A stretch of DNA of 64,000 bases from Effrenium voratum (lineage: Eukaryota; Sar; Dinophyceae; Suessiales; Symbiodiniaceae), in NCBI GenBank assembly GCA_963377175.1, contig CAUJNA010003299.1, positions 212,501 through 276,500 of the forward strand. Reading direction: 5' to 3'. The translations under genes and the position numbers were made by a program. Below, piece by piece: positions 45,301 through 57,500 of the stretch (its first letter is position 1; every line of letters begins with the position of its first letter). The notes under the pieces are model-generated. The model saw only the letters and a list, made by a program, of their open reading frames with translations, did no database searches and was not told the origin of the DNA.

Positions 45301-47997
45301 TGAGCCCAAATTGCAGGAACCTTGCGCCAGCAGCACAACTTCTAAATGCACAAAGTCGGGCACCGACAAACAGCTGCCCAAGCGCGTTGCGCCAAACGCT
45401 GGGAGTGTGGAGCCCATGCAACTGAACTGCCTCGGCAACAGCAGGCTTCCCAAATGCAAAGGGTCCAGGGCCGGCAGTGCCACATCCAGCCAGACAAAAC
45501 TACGCACAAACAGCAGAAATCCGAGGTGGAGGAGGTCAAGGGCCGACAGCAGGAGGCCCGTGCGCACGTTCCGCAGCACAAGGAGCGTAAAGCCCGAGCA
45601 AGCGGGTTGCCGAGGCGGTAATGAGGCCCCCGGGCGTACGGGGTTGGGTGCCGGCAGGGATGAGCCTGCATGAGAGGAGCTGCGAAGGGGCAGCGCGGGG
45701 CCCAAGGTGGCCACATCCAGAACCGACAAAAAGCTGCCGGGGCTGAGCCGGGCGAGGGCAAACGCTGCCGGCCCAAGCTGAAGACAGCTGCGCAGGGAGG
45801 CTGGGGAGCCGGTCCGGGCAAAGTCCGGCGCCGGCGAGTTTAACCCGAGGCGCAGGAAGGACCGCGACAAGGACGCTGGGCCCAGGTGCGCACGGTCTGC
45901 CGCTGGTGGAGACGGGCCAAAGTTGGCCCAGGCGGAGACCAAGGGGGTCGAGCCAGGGTGGGTGAAGGAGCGAAGAGGAGGCGGAAGCCCGAGTCGAATA
46001 TAGTTCAGTGCTGGCAGCATGGGGCCCAAACAACTGTAACTTCTGATTGATGCAACTGGCCCTAGGAATGAGCTTTCAATTACTGACAGGGGGAAGACTG
46101 AGCCAAAGCGGTTCAAGCCAAGCGCTGGAAGCATGAAGCCAAGCTGACACATGCTGCGAGGTGATGGCGGAGGGCCCGGGTTTTCACAGTCCAGCACTGA
46201 CGAGGTCGCGCCCAAGCAGCAGGAGCTTTGCGAGGACGGCAACGGCTCCATCTCCGCCATATCCAAAGGCGAAGGCGACAGACCTGGGCGACAGCGGCCC
46301 ACCACCAAGGACCTAAAGCCAAAGTGGATGAGGCTCCGCAGAGACACCAAGAAGCCCAAGCGCAGAAAGTCCAGCACCGACGCTGCAGATCCGGCCCTGC
46401 AAGCGCTGCGCACAGGCGACAAGGGGCCAAGATGCAAAGGGTCCAAGGCCGGCGGCGCCAGGCCCAGGCGAGCGCAGCTCCTCACGGGCGAAGCCGAAGC
46501 CGGGCGCGTGTTGCACAAAGCCGAGAGCGGCAAACCCGGCAGGGCGGAGCTGCGGATGGGCAGCACAGGACCCAGGGTCGTGGCGTCGGTGGCCGATGGC
46601 GAGAACACCAAGCCCAGCCAAGAGAGGCCGAAAACCGGCGATGTGGCGCCAGGCCGGCAGAAACTCCTCAAAAACGTGGAGAGCTCTGGAAGGCTCATGT
46701 CCAACACCAAGAGGCAAGGTCCAGGTTGCGCGACTGATCGCGGCGGCAACAACGAGCCCAAGTTCACACAGCTCAGAGGTGGCAGAAAAGGGCCCAGTCG
46801 CAGCGCGCCCATGGTCAAGAGCCGGAAGCCCACCTGCACGAAGGAGCGCAAAGGCGCAAAGGGCCCAGGGCGCAAGGAGTCTGAGGCCAAAACGGCCGGC
46901 CCCAGCTGCACGCAGCTTCGCGGTGGCATCGGCAAGCCGGGGCGGACGTGCTCCAGCGCCGAAGCCGCAAGTCCCGGCCGCGCGGCGCTCCGCAAAGACG
47001 AGGAAGGCCCTGGACGCGTGTGATCCGGGGCAAGCAGGTTTGGGCCCAGGCGATTGGTGCCGATCAAAAGGAACGCAAAGCCCGGACGGGTGAGGGAGCG
47101 CAAGAAAAGGGGCGAAGCTGGATGCACGGCGTCCGGTGCCAGCGACAAGGGGCCGAAACGAGATCTGCTGGTCAAGGGCGGAATCAAATCCAGGCAAAGG
47201 ATTGGTTGAAGTGGCAAGGAAAAGCCCGGATGCAAAGAGTCCAGGACAGACAGGTTGGATTCAAAGCGCATGAAGGACCGCAGCAAAGGAGACAAGCCCA
47301 ACACCACATGGTCAGGCACGGGCAAAAACAAGCCCAGGCGCAGCCTGCCACACGGCAACACGGCTGGACCTGATCGCCCCAATTGTTGTGTCAGCAGTGT
47401 GAAGCCCAGCTGCAACATGTCGAAGGTGGGCATCGCGCTGCCCAGTCTGAAGTGGGACCTGAGAGGCGGCAAGGGACCCAAGTGCAGGGAGTCCGGTGCC
47501 AAAAGCGCTGCATCCGGCCTTGTAAGGCTCCTTGCCGGCAAGGACAGGTCCGGGTGCAAGAAGTCGGGGGCTGGCAGTGGGGGGCCAACCATTGCGTGGC
47601 CCATGCACGACAAACCAGAGCCGAAGCGGGAGAAGGATCTGGGCGGCAAGCTGAATCCCAGGTACAAAAGGTCCAACACCAGCGGCAGGCTGCCAAGGCG
47701 CAGGCATCCATAGGCGGAGGGCGTCAGCTCCAGCCGCACGTGGCTGCGCAAGGACGAGAAGGCGCCCAAAGACACGAGGTCCAGAGCTGGCGAGGAGGAG
47801 TCCAAACACGTCACGCCATAGGCTGAAGCCATCAGGTCCGAGCACACAGACGACCGCAGAGACGAAGCGCTGTCCGGATGCGCGAGGTCCGAGGCAGACA
47901 AAGTGGAGCCGATGCTGCACCGGTCGAATGAGGACGAGCGGAAGCCCAAGCGCCCGGAGCTTTGGAGCAACGAAAATGAGTCGAGCACGAGGTGGTC
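42347..47997 (-). CDS. Repeat protein, mega-exon 3
   Basis: This 5651-nt exon holds about 157 repeat units and has no internal stop. It starts at GAC (D9) after the acceptor CCAAG and ends two bases into position 12 (GGA-AG) before a GC donor. The next exon's first G completes AGG (Arg). Classes A, B and C alternate throughout. Several 14-residue units follow class C units, for example LGLVFSPSATDATT. The open frame continues upstream to 48168 into the intron, but that stretch has no repeat character. I therefore place the start at the splice acceptor and not at an ATG. Confidence 0.85.
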
Positions 47998-49451
47998 CTT
48001 GGGGGCAATGGGCAAAGCTGTTGGCCAGGGTTGCCTGTTTAGGGTATGATGCTCAACCAGGATGTAAAAGTCGATTTCGAGTGGCCCCAAGAGTGCTGTT
48101 TGCGCAAAGACCGAACCCAAACCCTCTTTTGCCAGGTCCCCCCCCCCCGACAAAAAACAAGTTTCCAACTGCTTTGCATGAGATGACCATTGGAGGAAGC
48201 CACCAACTCACTAAACAGTGAACACTTAACCATAATCATTTAGGGGCCTATTGATCAATTTCAACGTGAAGAACCTACAAAGACATTCGGGTTGGTTTCG
48301 CTGGTGGACGGGATTGGACTATTCCCAATTTTCAACCAGTACAGCTGGACGGCTCCTGAGGTACTTGGACCCTTGTGAGATCCTTCTTGGATAGTACTTT
48401 TTGATCGATTGGGGTTTGGAAATGAGATTCGAGGATGCTGGATGGCAACCTGATCCCCCACTCTGTTCAAGTCCTCTATGCACTTTCTCCCTATAAGCTT
48501 CTCTGTGCGAGTTCTGTGTGCAGGTTGCATGCTTGTGTATTCAAGCGTTCCACGTAAAATATGATCTTGATGCAAGTTCCTTGCGCAACAAGTTCAGTGG
48601 AAGCTATCTATGCAAGCGCCCGATGGAATAGTATGCATGCAACACCAAGAGTCGTTTAGACAAGCTTCTCCAAGAAGTAGCTCCTATATTGTATACATAT
48701 ATATTTATATGCAAGATTCTCCCTGCAAGTGCCCCACAGCGCAATGAATCCAGCAGAAGAACCAATCCACAGGCCACAGGTACTTGAGGGTTTGGACATG
48801 CCAAACGAAGCAAACAAAACGAGGTTAGCCATCTTGTTTGGAAACCGTTCAAGGTAGTGGTGCTAAAATTCCTGCAAGTCTTGACAACTTTGTTAGATCT
48901 AGAGGAAGTTTGTGTTCAGCCACTGGAACTTTGATTTGTCTCTTCAACATAAGGGATGATATGCGCAAAACCGCAACCTCTGTGTGTTGTGTGTCGAAAT
49001 GGGTATGCTCATTGTTCTTCTGCAAAAAAACAAGTCCTGGCTTCTGGTGGCTTTCTGGAAACAAGGATCCTCGGTCCGGGCATGCTGGACCCACGGAGCT
49101 AGAATAAGCATCCCCTCGGCACAGAAAATCACATGTCCAGATTCTGTTTCAGATCTGGTCTAGCCTAACGTTGACCCCCAAAAGTATCAACCCAGTTTAC
49201 TAATAGGGGGTCCATCCCTGGGTAAAATGTGGGGGAATCACTTTTGGAGGGCCAAAAACCACCCCCCAACTCATATGGCTATGAATTTTAATAAGGGACT
49301 TTTGTTGGACATCATTCACATGGGGATTCATGTCCACCAATCACTTTGAGGTGGTTCCCTATTAAAATTCATGGCCATATGAGGTCCACGTTCATAGAAA
49401 CCTCGTCTTGGAGGAGACCCCAACTCCGTCGTTTTTTCCCGCCGAAGCGGC
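47998..49451 (-). other. Intron 2 (GC-AG, 1454 nt)
   Basis: The donor is GC after LIL and the acceptor is CCAAG before GAC. It contains the foldback element at 49270-49383, described separately. Otherwise nothing is recognised; the TA-rich stretch near 48690-48710 is simple sequence. Confidence 0.65.
49270..49383. mobile_element. Foldback MITE-like element
   Basis: The first 29 and last 28 bases are near-perfect inverted repeats (CTCATATGG..ATGAATTTTAAT at the left, its complement at the right). The inner parts are also mutually complementary, so the whole 114 bp can fold into one hairpin. It has no coding capacity. Its right half (49322-49380) resembles 30753-30812. No clear target-site duplication is seen. 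Confidence 0.7.
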
Positions 49452-49553
49452 CAAGATCAGCGGAGAGCTGCCCGGCAAGGTCACGCCGTAGGCCGGAAGA
49501 GAGGACCCCAGCTGAGAGGAGCTGTGTGAGGACGTGAAGGAACCCATGTGCAC
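49452..49553 (-). CDS. Repeat protein, micro-exon 2
   Basis: A 102-nt exon encodes 34 residues in register: V-H, then MGSFTSSHSSSQ, LGSSLPAYGVTL and PGSSPLIL. The acceptor is GCCAG before GTG. The donor is GC after ..ATCTTG. It starts at repeat position 11, which the preceding exon's position 10 demands. It ends at position 8, which the next exon completes with D9 (PLIL then DHLV). Both ends are phase 0. Confidence 0.75.
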
Positions 49554-51518
49554 CTGGCGGAAAGATAAAAAATAAGGCGGGTGGATCAATATTCCTCGGG
49601 GTTGATTCCTTTTCCATTATTTTCAACCATCGTTCTTTTCGAAAACCAGCTGCATTCGGGGTGTTGGGTGTTTTTTTTGAAAGAAGAATGCCTGGAAAGA
49701 ATGGGGAAGGTACCCCTAGAATATTCCTAGCTTTTGTGGAGCGTACATGCGAAACTCATAACCACCAAACCACCGGGCTCCAAACAATTGGAGGGAAGCC
49801 GAGATGTGGGGGTTGATCGCTTCCCCAAGTGATCATGGGCAACTTTGTGCACGTGGGGAGATCATACTTGTTGGTGGTTTCCTATTGGTCAGCCCGTGTA
49901 AAGGATGCTTTGATCAACCCCCAAATAGGCTTGGAGCGGCATCTGTGCTTTTTGAGGCCCGGTACCTTGCCTTCCCATTAGTTGGTGGCTTGTGGGTTGG
50001 ACGCTGGCCCGAGACACCGGTGTTCAGTTTGTAAATGGAGACCAACAAGAAAGAACGTTGGGGGACTTTGAAATGGGCAGCGTGGGATGACGCTCCTCGC
50101 CTGTCCCGACTCACGCGGAACAGGAACACTTCGGGAACAGCCATGTGCGTGTTGCGCTAAACTGGCTTTCCGCAATATGGATGGTTCCCCTTTCTCCATC
50201 AAAATCAAATGGGTACCCGGCCCCAGGGATAAAGGCGACAGTTTCAATACCCGCGACAAAAGGTCAGTATCTTGAAGGGGGTGGTTTGCTGAGGGGACAA
50301 CCATTAGCTGGGCTGCCCTCAGATCCCCCGCTAAAAGTTTAACTGTTAGCGGGTCAAATGGAAACTACCACCAAACACTAAAAGGCAAAAAGATGCTAAA
50401 AGGCTAAGGGGATGGCTGGAAGCCACCAAGGTAGGGCTTTGCAAAAAAGCAAAACATCCAGCCCCCCAGACCTGTGGCCATGCGCAAATTGGCCGCACCC
50501 TGTTTCTGGGAGTTGATATAAAAAAGAGAAACAGCGCTCCAAAAAAACGAAAAGGAAGCGACCCACTGGTGTTTCGTGTGGGTTTCAGAAGCCCTTGGTG
50601 GTTTTTCAACAAATACCCCGGAAAGCAGTCGGATCCTGACATTTAGAAGGTCAACCAGCACTATCTCTCAAGACAACAAGGAGGATCCTTCCTTTTGAAG
50701 CCCGCAAATCCTTCTCAAGCAAGCAACATTCAACGTGGGGATCGGACTCCTCAGTATCGCTTGATGGAATTGTTCGATCTATGAAGGCAGAGATAAGTTG
50801 CATGCAACTTCAACCTGCTGGCGGTGACGAGGTTTTTAAGATTCAAAGCTGAGAATCCAGTTGGATGAACGAGAATAATTCCAACACTTGACTTAAACAA
50901 AAACAAACAACTAGGCAGTTTTTTTCCTTGCCAGCTTTCATCTGGGAACTAAAACCAAATGATGCCATGCGACGGGCACAGACATGCCCAGACCCCGACT
51001 AACAAAAACTTATTCCTACGAGTACCAGGCTAATGGCTATCAAATGGCCCCCAAAATAGCCCAAAGCCGGTTGCTGAACAAACCATTTGATAGGCCGTTG
51101 GGCGGGGTTCGGTTCAATTTCCTACAGGTTCTCCTCTTAAGCCAAGTGGATGACCTCGGATGACGATGCTGATGTAAATCTCGAAAAAAGATCAGCAGAA
51201 CCGACGGGGGACGACACAAACTAATGCTGAACTCTTGCTTGGTCTGCTCGTCTCTCTGTCCGACCAGCTCCTCCCACTCGTCCCAGTGATTCCCCTTCTT
51301 TCCCCACCCAAAGGGCCTCCGAAACACTCAAATGTTGACCCTGGTGTTTAGAAGAAGCCGCTGTGTCTAGACAAGGTGGGTGCAACCCCCGTTTCACACA
51401 AAAACCAAAACGAGCCAAGAACCATTCTCCAAACTGGAGCACTCCCTATGAATCAACTGCGGGTTCATTTCAGCATCCTGTGATATCGAGGCCTTTTGCT
51501 AAGTGATGCCGGGCTTAC
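49554..51518 (-). other. Intron 1 (GT-AG, 1965 nt)
   Basis: Donor GTAAGC and acceptor GCCAG join position 10 (F) of one unit to position 11 (V) of the next exon. It holds a dispersed repeat at 50310-50430 shared with 15557-15670. No other gene or RNA is visible. Confidence 0.65.
50310..50430 (+). repeat. Dispersed repeat family R2, copy 2
   Basis: About 115 bp is alignable by eye with 15557-15670 in the same orientation. Both contain CCCGCTAAAAG, a short TTAAC..TTAG stem, the motif AAACACTAAAAGGC and the ending GCCACCAAG. Both copies lie in introns of the giant gene. The diverged copies suggest an old non-autonomous element; no open reading frame is present. Confidence 0.7.
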
Positions 51519-54500
51519 AAAGTCCAGCACCAGCAGCAGGCTCGCGGGCTTCGTCATGCCGTACACCAGGAGCGAGGGGCCCAGGCGAGTGGAGCTGCGC
51601 GACAGCACGGAGGCGCCGCAGTGGGCAAGGTCCAGCAGCGGCGGCAGCGCTTCGAGGCGCGTGGTGGCGGGCATGGAAGGCGAGGCGCCCGGACGCGAGA
51701 TGGAGCGAGGGGACAAGGAGGAGCCCGGACGCACGTAATTCGGCGCCGGAAGGGAAAAAGCCAGACGTGCGAAGGAGCGGATTGAAGTGGAAAAGCCAAA
51801 AGTGACATAGTCCAAGGCTGGCGAGAAAGGGCCCATACGGACGTTGGAACAGACTAAGAGGCTTGGGCCCAGACGGAAGTTGGCTCTCGCAAATGGTGGC
51901 AAGCCCAGGTGCAGGTGGTCCAGCATGGAAAGCTGCGAGCCAAATCTGGCCGACTTGTAGATGAAGACAGAAACATCCGGCTGCAGCACGCTTCTGATGG
52001 ATAGGGGTGGGTCAAGTCTTGCAGGCTCTGCCACTAAAGGCATTGAGCCGAACCTACAGGAGCTACGCAAAGGCAGAGATGCATCAAGCTCCACCATGTC
52101 CAGTGCTGACAGCACCAGGTCCATCCGGCTCATCTTTACCGCGAAGAGCGGCGGGCCTGTCCGGGCGGATTGTCTCAAAGGCGCCGATGCTTCCAGCGCT
52201 GCGTAGCTCAAGGGCGCAGACGAGGCCTCCGTCCGGCAAAAGCTTCTCGAGGACACCGAAGCTTCTGGCACGCCGAGGTCCGTGGCGGAGGGCGACGCGC
52301 CCGGCCGCCCAGGAGACCGCGGAGAGGGCGCGGGGCCCAAGCTGAGGGAGTCCGAGACTGGCGGCGAGGTGCCGAAGCGGGTCACGCTCCAAGCCGGCGA
52401 CGTCGAGCCCATGCGCGCCAAGCTCCTTGGCGACAGCAACAGCTCCAGGTACAGGAAGTCCAAGGCGGGCGTGGGCAAGTCCAAGTGCAAAGACCCAAAG
52501 ATGGCCACTGCCAGCCCCAGGCGCGTGTGGCTTCGCAAAAGCGTGAAGCTGTCCAAGCGCAAAAGGTCCAGTGCCGAGGCCGACAGCCCCAAGCGGGCAC
52601 TGCCGAAGGGAGGTACAGGTGGCCCTGAATGCGCAAACTCCCGGGGGAGCGGCGAAACCTCTGTGTGTGCCGTGTCCAAAGCGAGCGACGCCGGGTCCAG
52701 TCGTGCAAAGCTCCGGGGCAACAAGGTGAGCCCGAGTTGGGCGACATCAAGAGCTGATGACAAGGAGGCCAGGTGGGTTAATCCCCAAGTAGACGTAAAA
52801 GGGCTCAAGCAAATGAGGGACCGCAAAAGCAAAGAAGCGCCAATCTCCAACAAACCAAGTACCAACAAGGGCAACTCCATTCGCAGGTAGCCCGTTGCTG
52901 ATAAGGTTGGGCTTGCGCGAATGGGCTGCTGCAAAGGCAGCAGTGGGCCACTGTGCATGGAGTCAGGTGCTGGCAGGGATAGACCTGAGCAACCTCTGCC
53001 CGCAATCGACGTGGCTGGACCAATGGGCGCAGATTGGCGTGCGGACGGCAGGGACTCTGGGTATAGAAGGTCCAGCACAAATGTGAACAAGTCCATGCGT
53101 GTGAGGCCGAAGGCGGGCATCGGGCTGCTACTACACAAGAGCTGCCGCAAGGGTGGCGTGAAACCCAACTTCACCGCGTCCGAGACCGACATAGGCAGCC
53201 CAGGGCGAACGAAGCTGCGCACCAACATGCCGCTGGCCAAGTACAAAAGGTCCAGCGCCGCCGGCAAGGAGCCAAAGCTGGCCCTGTTGTACGCCGGGGT
53301 GGACGGCCCGCAGCGCGCAAGCTGCCTGGGAGAAGGCGCGACGCCCAAGCGCAAGAAGTCCGAGGCGGGCGGCGCCGGGCCCGGCCGCGCCGTGCCCCTG
53401 ACTGAGGCCGAGGCGCCCGAGAAGGTGTGGTCAAACGCAAGCGAAGAAAAACCCAGGTGACCGACACCAATCGCCGGCGAGGTGAAGGCCAAGCAAACGA
53501 ACTGCCGCAAGAACGGCGAAACGCCGAAGCTGGCGGTCTCCAACACCGGCGAGGGCGGGTCTAGGTGGCAGGCACCGACGGCCAAAGTGGTGGAGGCCAT
53601 GCGCATGAACTGCTGCAGGGGCAACACAACTCCCGGCTCAGTGGCATCCGGCGCAGGCGAAGGTGGGCCAAAGCTTGTTTTGCGGAAGACTGAAAATGTC
53701 AGACCCAAGCGCACAAGCTGCTGCAGTGGAAGGCAGGGTTCAGAGTGCGCCAGGTCCGACACAGATATTGAAACTCCCAAGCGCTGGGTGCCAGACAAAG
53801 GCAAGATCAAACCAAAGCGAATGAGTTGGCGTGAGGAAAGTGAGACCTCCGGCTGAGCAGTGTCTGAAGCGAATAGCATCGAGCCCGACTGCAGGCAGCC
53901 TAAGAGTGGCGGCATGAACCCCGAACGCGTCATCTGCCGCAGTGGCGAGGAAAGGCCAAAGGAGGAGAGATCCGGCGGAAGCATCAAGGCCTCAACACGG
54001 CAGGAGCTCTGCGCTGGCACGGGCGGCTCAAGGTGCAAGGCTTCCAAAACAGACAGCGCCAAGTCGACTCGAACTCTGCCAGTCGCAAACAGCGTGGGTC
54101 CCGGCCACGCGAGCTGCCTGATTGGCAGCACCAAGCCAAGGTTGGTCAAGTCCGGGACAAGCGCCGCCAAGCCCGGGCGAGTAATGGAGCGAAGCAAGAG
54201 CGAAGATGCCAAGTGCACGAGGTCACACACCAACAGCGGCGAATCCAAGCGCGCGCTGCCCAGGAGGGAAATGGAGGCGCCCAGTTGAGCCATCGACCTG
54301 GCGAAAGGCGAAAGCCCCATCTGCGCGGAGTCCAAAACTGGCACCAAGAGGCCCAAACACGCGGGACTCTGCGGCGGCAGCGAAAATGCCAAGTGAAGAA
54401 GGTCCAATGCTAACGGGGAAGGTCCCATGACGGCCCTGCTGGTGGCAAACGTCAAAGTGCCCGAGCGAGCCACGCACCGCAACAGCAACAAGGAGCCCAA

Positions 54501-57500
54501 GCGCAAAAAGTCCGTCGCCAGAAGCGCGGAGCCTGAACAGGTGGAGCCTTGCAATGACGAAAAAGGCCCCAAGCACGTGTGGTCCGACAGCGGCAGAGCA
54601 AACCCAAAGCGCAAAGCCCCGCAAACTGCCGGAGCTGGGCCTAGCCTCAGCACGGCCCTGGTTGGCAAGTTCAAGCCCAAGCGTGCATGGTCCGGCGAAG
54701 GCAAGGTCGCCTCAAGCCAAGAGGTGCTGCGCACTGGTGAAGGTGGCCCGGGATAAGCGTGGCTTAAGGCCGACAGTAGGGAGCCCAAATGGCATCTGCT
54801 GAATGAAGAGAATGAGCTCTCCAGTTGCGCGCAGGCCCTCAAAGGTGTAAAAGGGCCTGATACGGCGCGGTCCGGCACCGGAAGGTCCGGGTCTGGGCAA
54901 GCAAAACTCCGTGAAAGCGGCGACAGGTCCGGGGGCACAAAGTCCAGGGCCGGCAGCGAGCTGCCGAGGCAGGCGCGGGACATGGCCGAAAAGCTGGCGC
55001 CCAAAGTGCAGCGTCCGCGCGGCGAAGGCGTGGAGCCCGACTGCGCGAAGTCCGAAGACGGGGACGGCGCCTCTAGGCGTGAGTGGCTCCGCGTCAAGAT
55101 GGGGGCCTCTGGATGCAAAAGGTCCGACACCGGCAGCGAGAGCTCCAAGCGCACGCGGTCGCTGGCGGGAGACGAGGTGTCCAAACGCGTCATGGACCTG
55201 GTGGATGAGGTGGAGCCCAGACACAAGTGGTCCAGAGTGAGCACGGTGAAGCCGCAGCGCAAGCAGCTAAACACCGGAAACAAAAAGCCAGCACAGGCGG
55301 TGTCTCTCAAAGGCAGGAACGAGGCAAAGTTTGCGGAGCCTGGGGCAAGTGAGGTCGGGCCCGTGCGGAGGAGGCCTTCTGGCAATGGAGCGGGACCTAA
55401 ACAGGCGGGCGACCTCAGCGGCAAAAAGGGGCCAAGGTGCAAGAAGTCAAGCACAGAGACTCCCGGCCCGGAGCGACACAAGCGATAAATCGGCAGCGGC
55501 AGCCCTATACGCTGCACTCCTCGCAACAGCAAAGAAGGTCCCAGCTTGGCCATGCCGAAGGCAGAAGCCGCCGAATCTGAGTGAGCGGGTTGCCGAGTTG
55601 GAGGCAACGAGCCAAAGCTTGTGAGGTCAGTCGAAGGCATGGACAAGTCCATACTGGTCAAGCCAAAGGCGGAGAATGTGGACATGAGCCGCGCGAGCTG
55701 TCGCAAGGAAGGCATAAAGCCTAGCTGCAAAAAGTCCAGAGCAGACATGTGGAAGCCGAAGCAAATCGTTCCAAACACAGGCAGGCGACTGCTGACTCTG
55801 GTAAAGCTTTGTGGAAGCAAGGAGCTTCCTAGACACAAGGGGTCCAGAGCCAACGAAAAACTGCCAGAACAGCTCATGCCACTTGCCAAAAGTGCCGGCT
55901 CAGGGCGAGCCACACTCCTCGCAAGCAGCGGGAGTTCGAGCTGCAAAGAGTCCAGAGTTGGCACCGGCGCCCCCAAGCGTGCAAAGCTGCGGATCAGAAC
56001 CGCTGGGCCCAGGCACGCCGTGTCCGGCGCCGGCGGCAGCGCGCCCGACTGCACCGAGGAGAAGGCCGAAGACGGCAGCCCCAAGCGCGCGAGGCTCGTC
56101 GCGGAGGGGTGGGAGCCCAGACGGGCCGCGGCAAAGGCAGAGGAGGTGGGGCCGGAACATGCGCAGCTTTGGGGTGACGTGGGCAACCCGAGATCAGCGA
56201 AATCCATGATCAGTGGGGGCGAGCCAGGCCTCGCAAAAGCGGAAGCCAAAAATGCAGATCCCAGCCGCGCGAAAGATCGCAGGAACAAGGTGAGGCCAAT
56301 GCCTGCCAGGCCAGAGACTGACACCGAAGCTTCTACTTGTGCCCGGGACCTCACAGACAGCAACAGCTCCAAGAGTGCAACATCCAAGACTGGCAGCATA
56401 GGCCCCAGGTGCGCGCGGGAAAAGGCGAGCATCGGCGACCCGGAACGGCTGACGCCCTGCAGCGACAACACGACGCCAGGCTGAGAGCAGTCCGTGGCAA
56501 ACAACGTGGGTCCGGGCCTTGCGTGGCTGGACACCGAGAGTGTAAAGCCCAAACACGCCATGGACCGCAACAGCGGCGACAGGCCCAGGCGGCTCACATC
56601 CATAGCTGGCGGAGTGAGGCCCGAACGTCCAGCGCTGAATGGCGAAACAGCTGGCCCCACGCGAGCCCAACTGCGCAAAGGCGAAGCGAAGCCGAAGCTC
56701 GCCACATCCGGCGCCGAGGTCGAGGCATCCAAGCGGCTGTGGCTGGAAGTAAAGGAGGCTGGGCCCGGGCGGGTGAAGGCGTGAGGCGACAAAGCCAAAC
56801 CCATCCTCAGGAGGTCAAGCGCCAGCATCAAAGAGCCAAAGTTAGTCAGAGCGGAGGCCGGAAGGATGGACCCCAAACAAGCGCAGCTGCGGGCGGGCGA
56901 AGGGGCGCCCAGCTCCGCAATATGAGACGCTGGCAACCTCAAGTCCATGCGGCAGCCGCCCAACGTGAGCGTGGTGAGGTCAAGGCGTGAGGAGCTGTGT
57001 GCCGACAGGGGGGCTCCTGGCAGAAGGTAGTCCGGCATAAGCAGGGGGGAGCCGGACCGGCTAAAGCCAATGGTGAGCAAAGGAGAGCCCGTGCGGGTGC
57101 GGGAGCGCATCGGCAGCGTACTTCCGGGGAATGCGGCATCCAGGGCTAACAAACAACTTCCCACCTGCATCTTCCCAAAAATCGCAAAGCTCAGCCCAAA
57201 CCAGGCAAAGTTTTGCAGCGGCAGCAAAAGACCCAGACTCAAGTAGTCAAAGATTGGCATGGACGAGCCCGCCCTTCCCAGGCTGAACACCAAAGGAGCC
57301 GATCCAACACGAGAGGTGCTCTTGAGCAGCGGTCCGGAGCCAGTGGTGGCAAAATCCATGGCTAACACAACGGGTCCCAACCTGGCTGCCTTCAAGAGCA
57401 AGGTTGGGCTGCCCAGTTGACTGGGGGCCCTCACCGAAAGCACTGCCCCCAAATCTGTGACATCAGAGGCGGACAGCCGTGGGCCCAACCGCCCGCAGCC

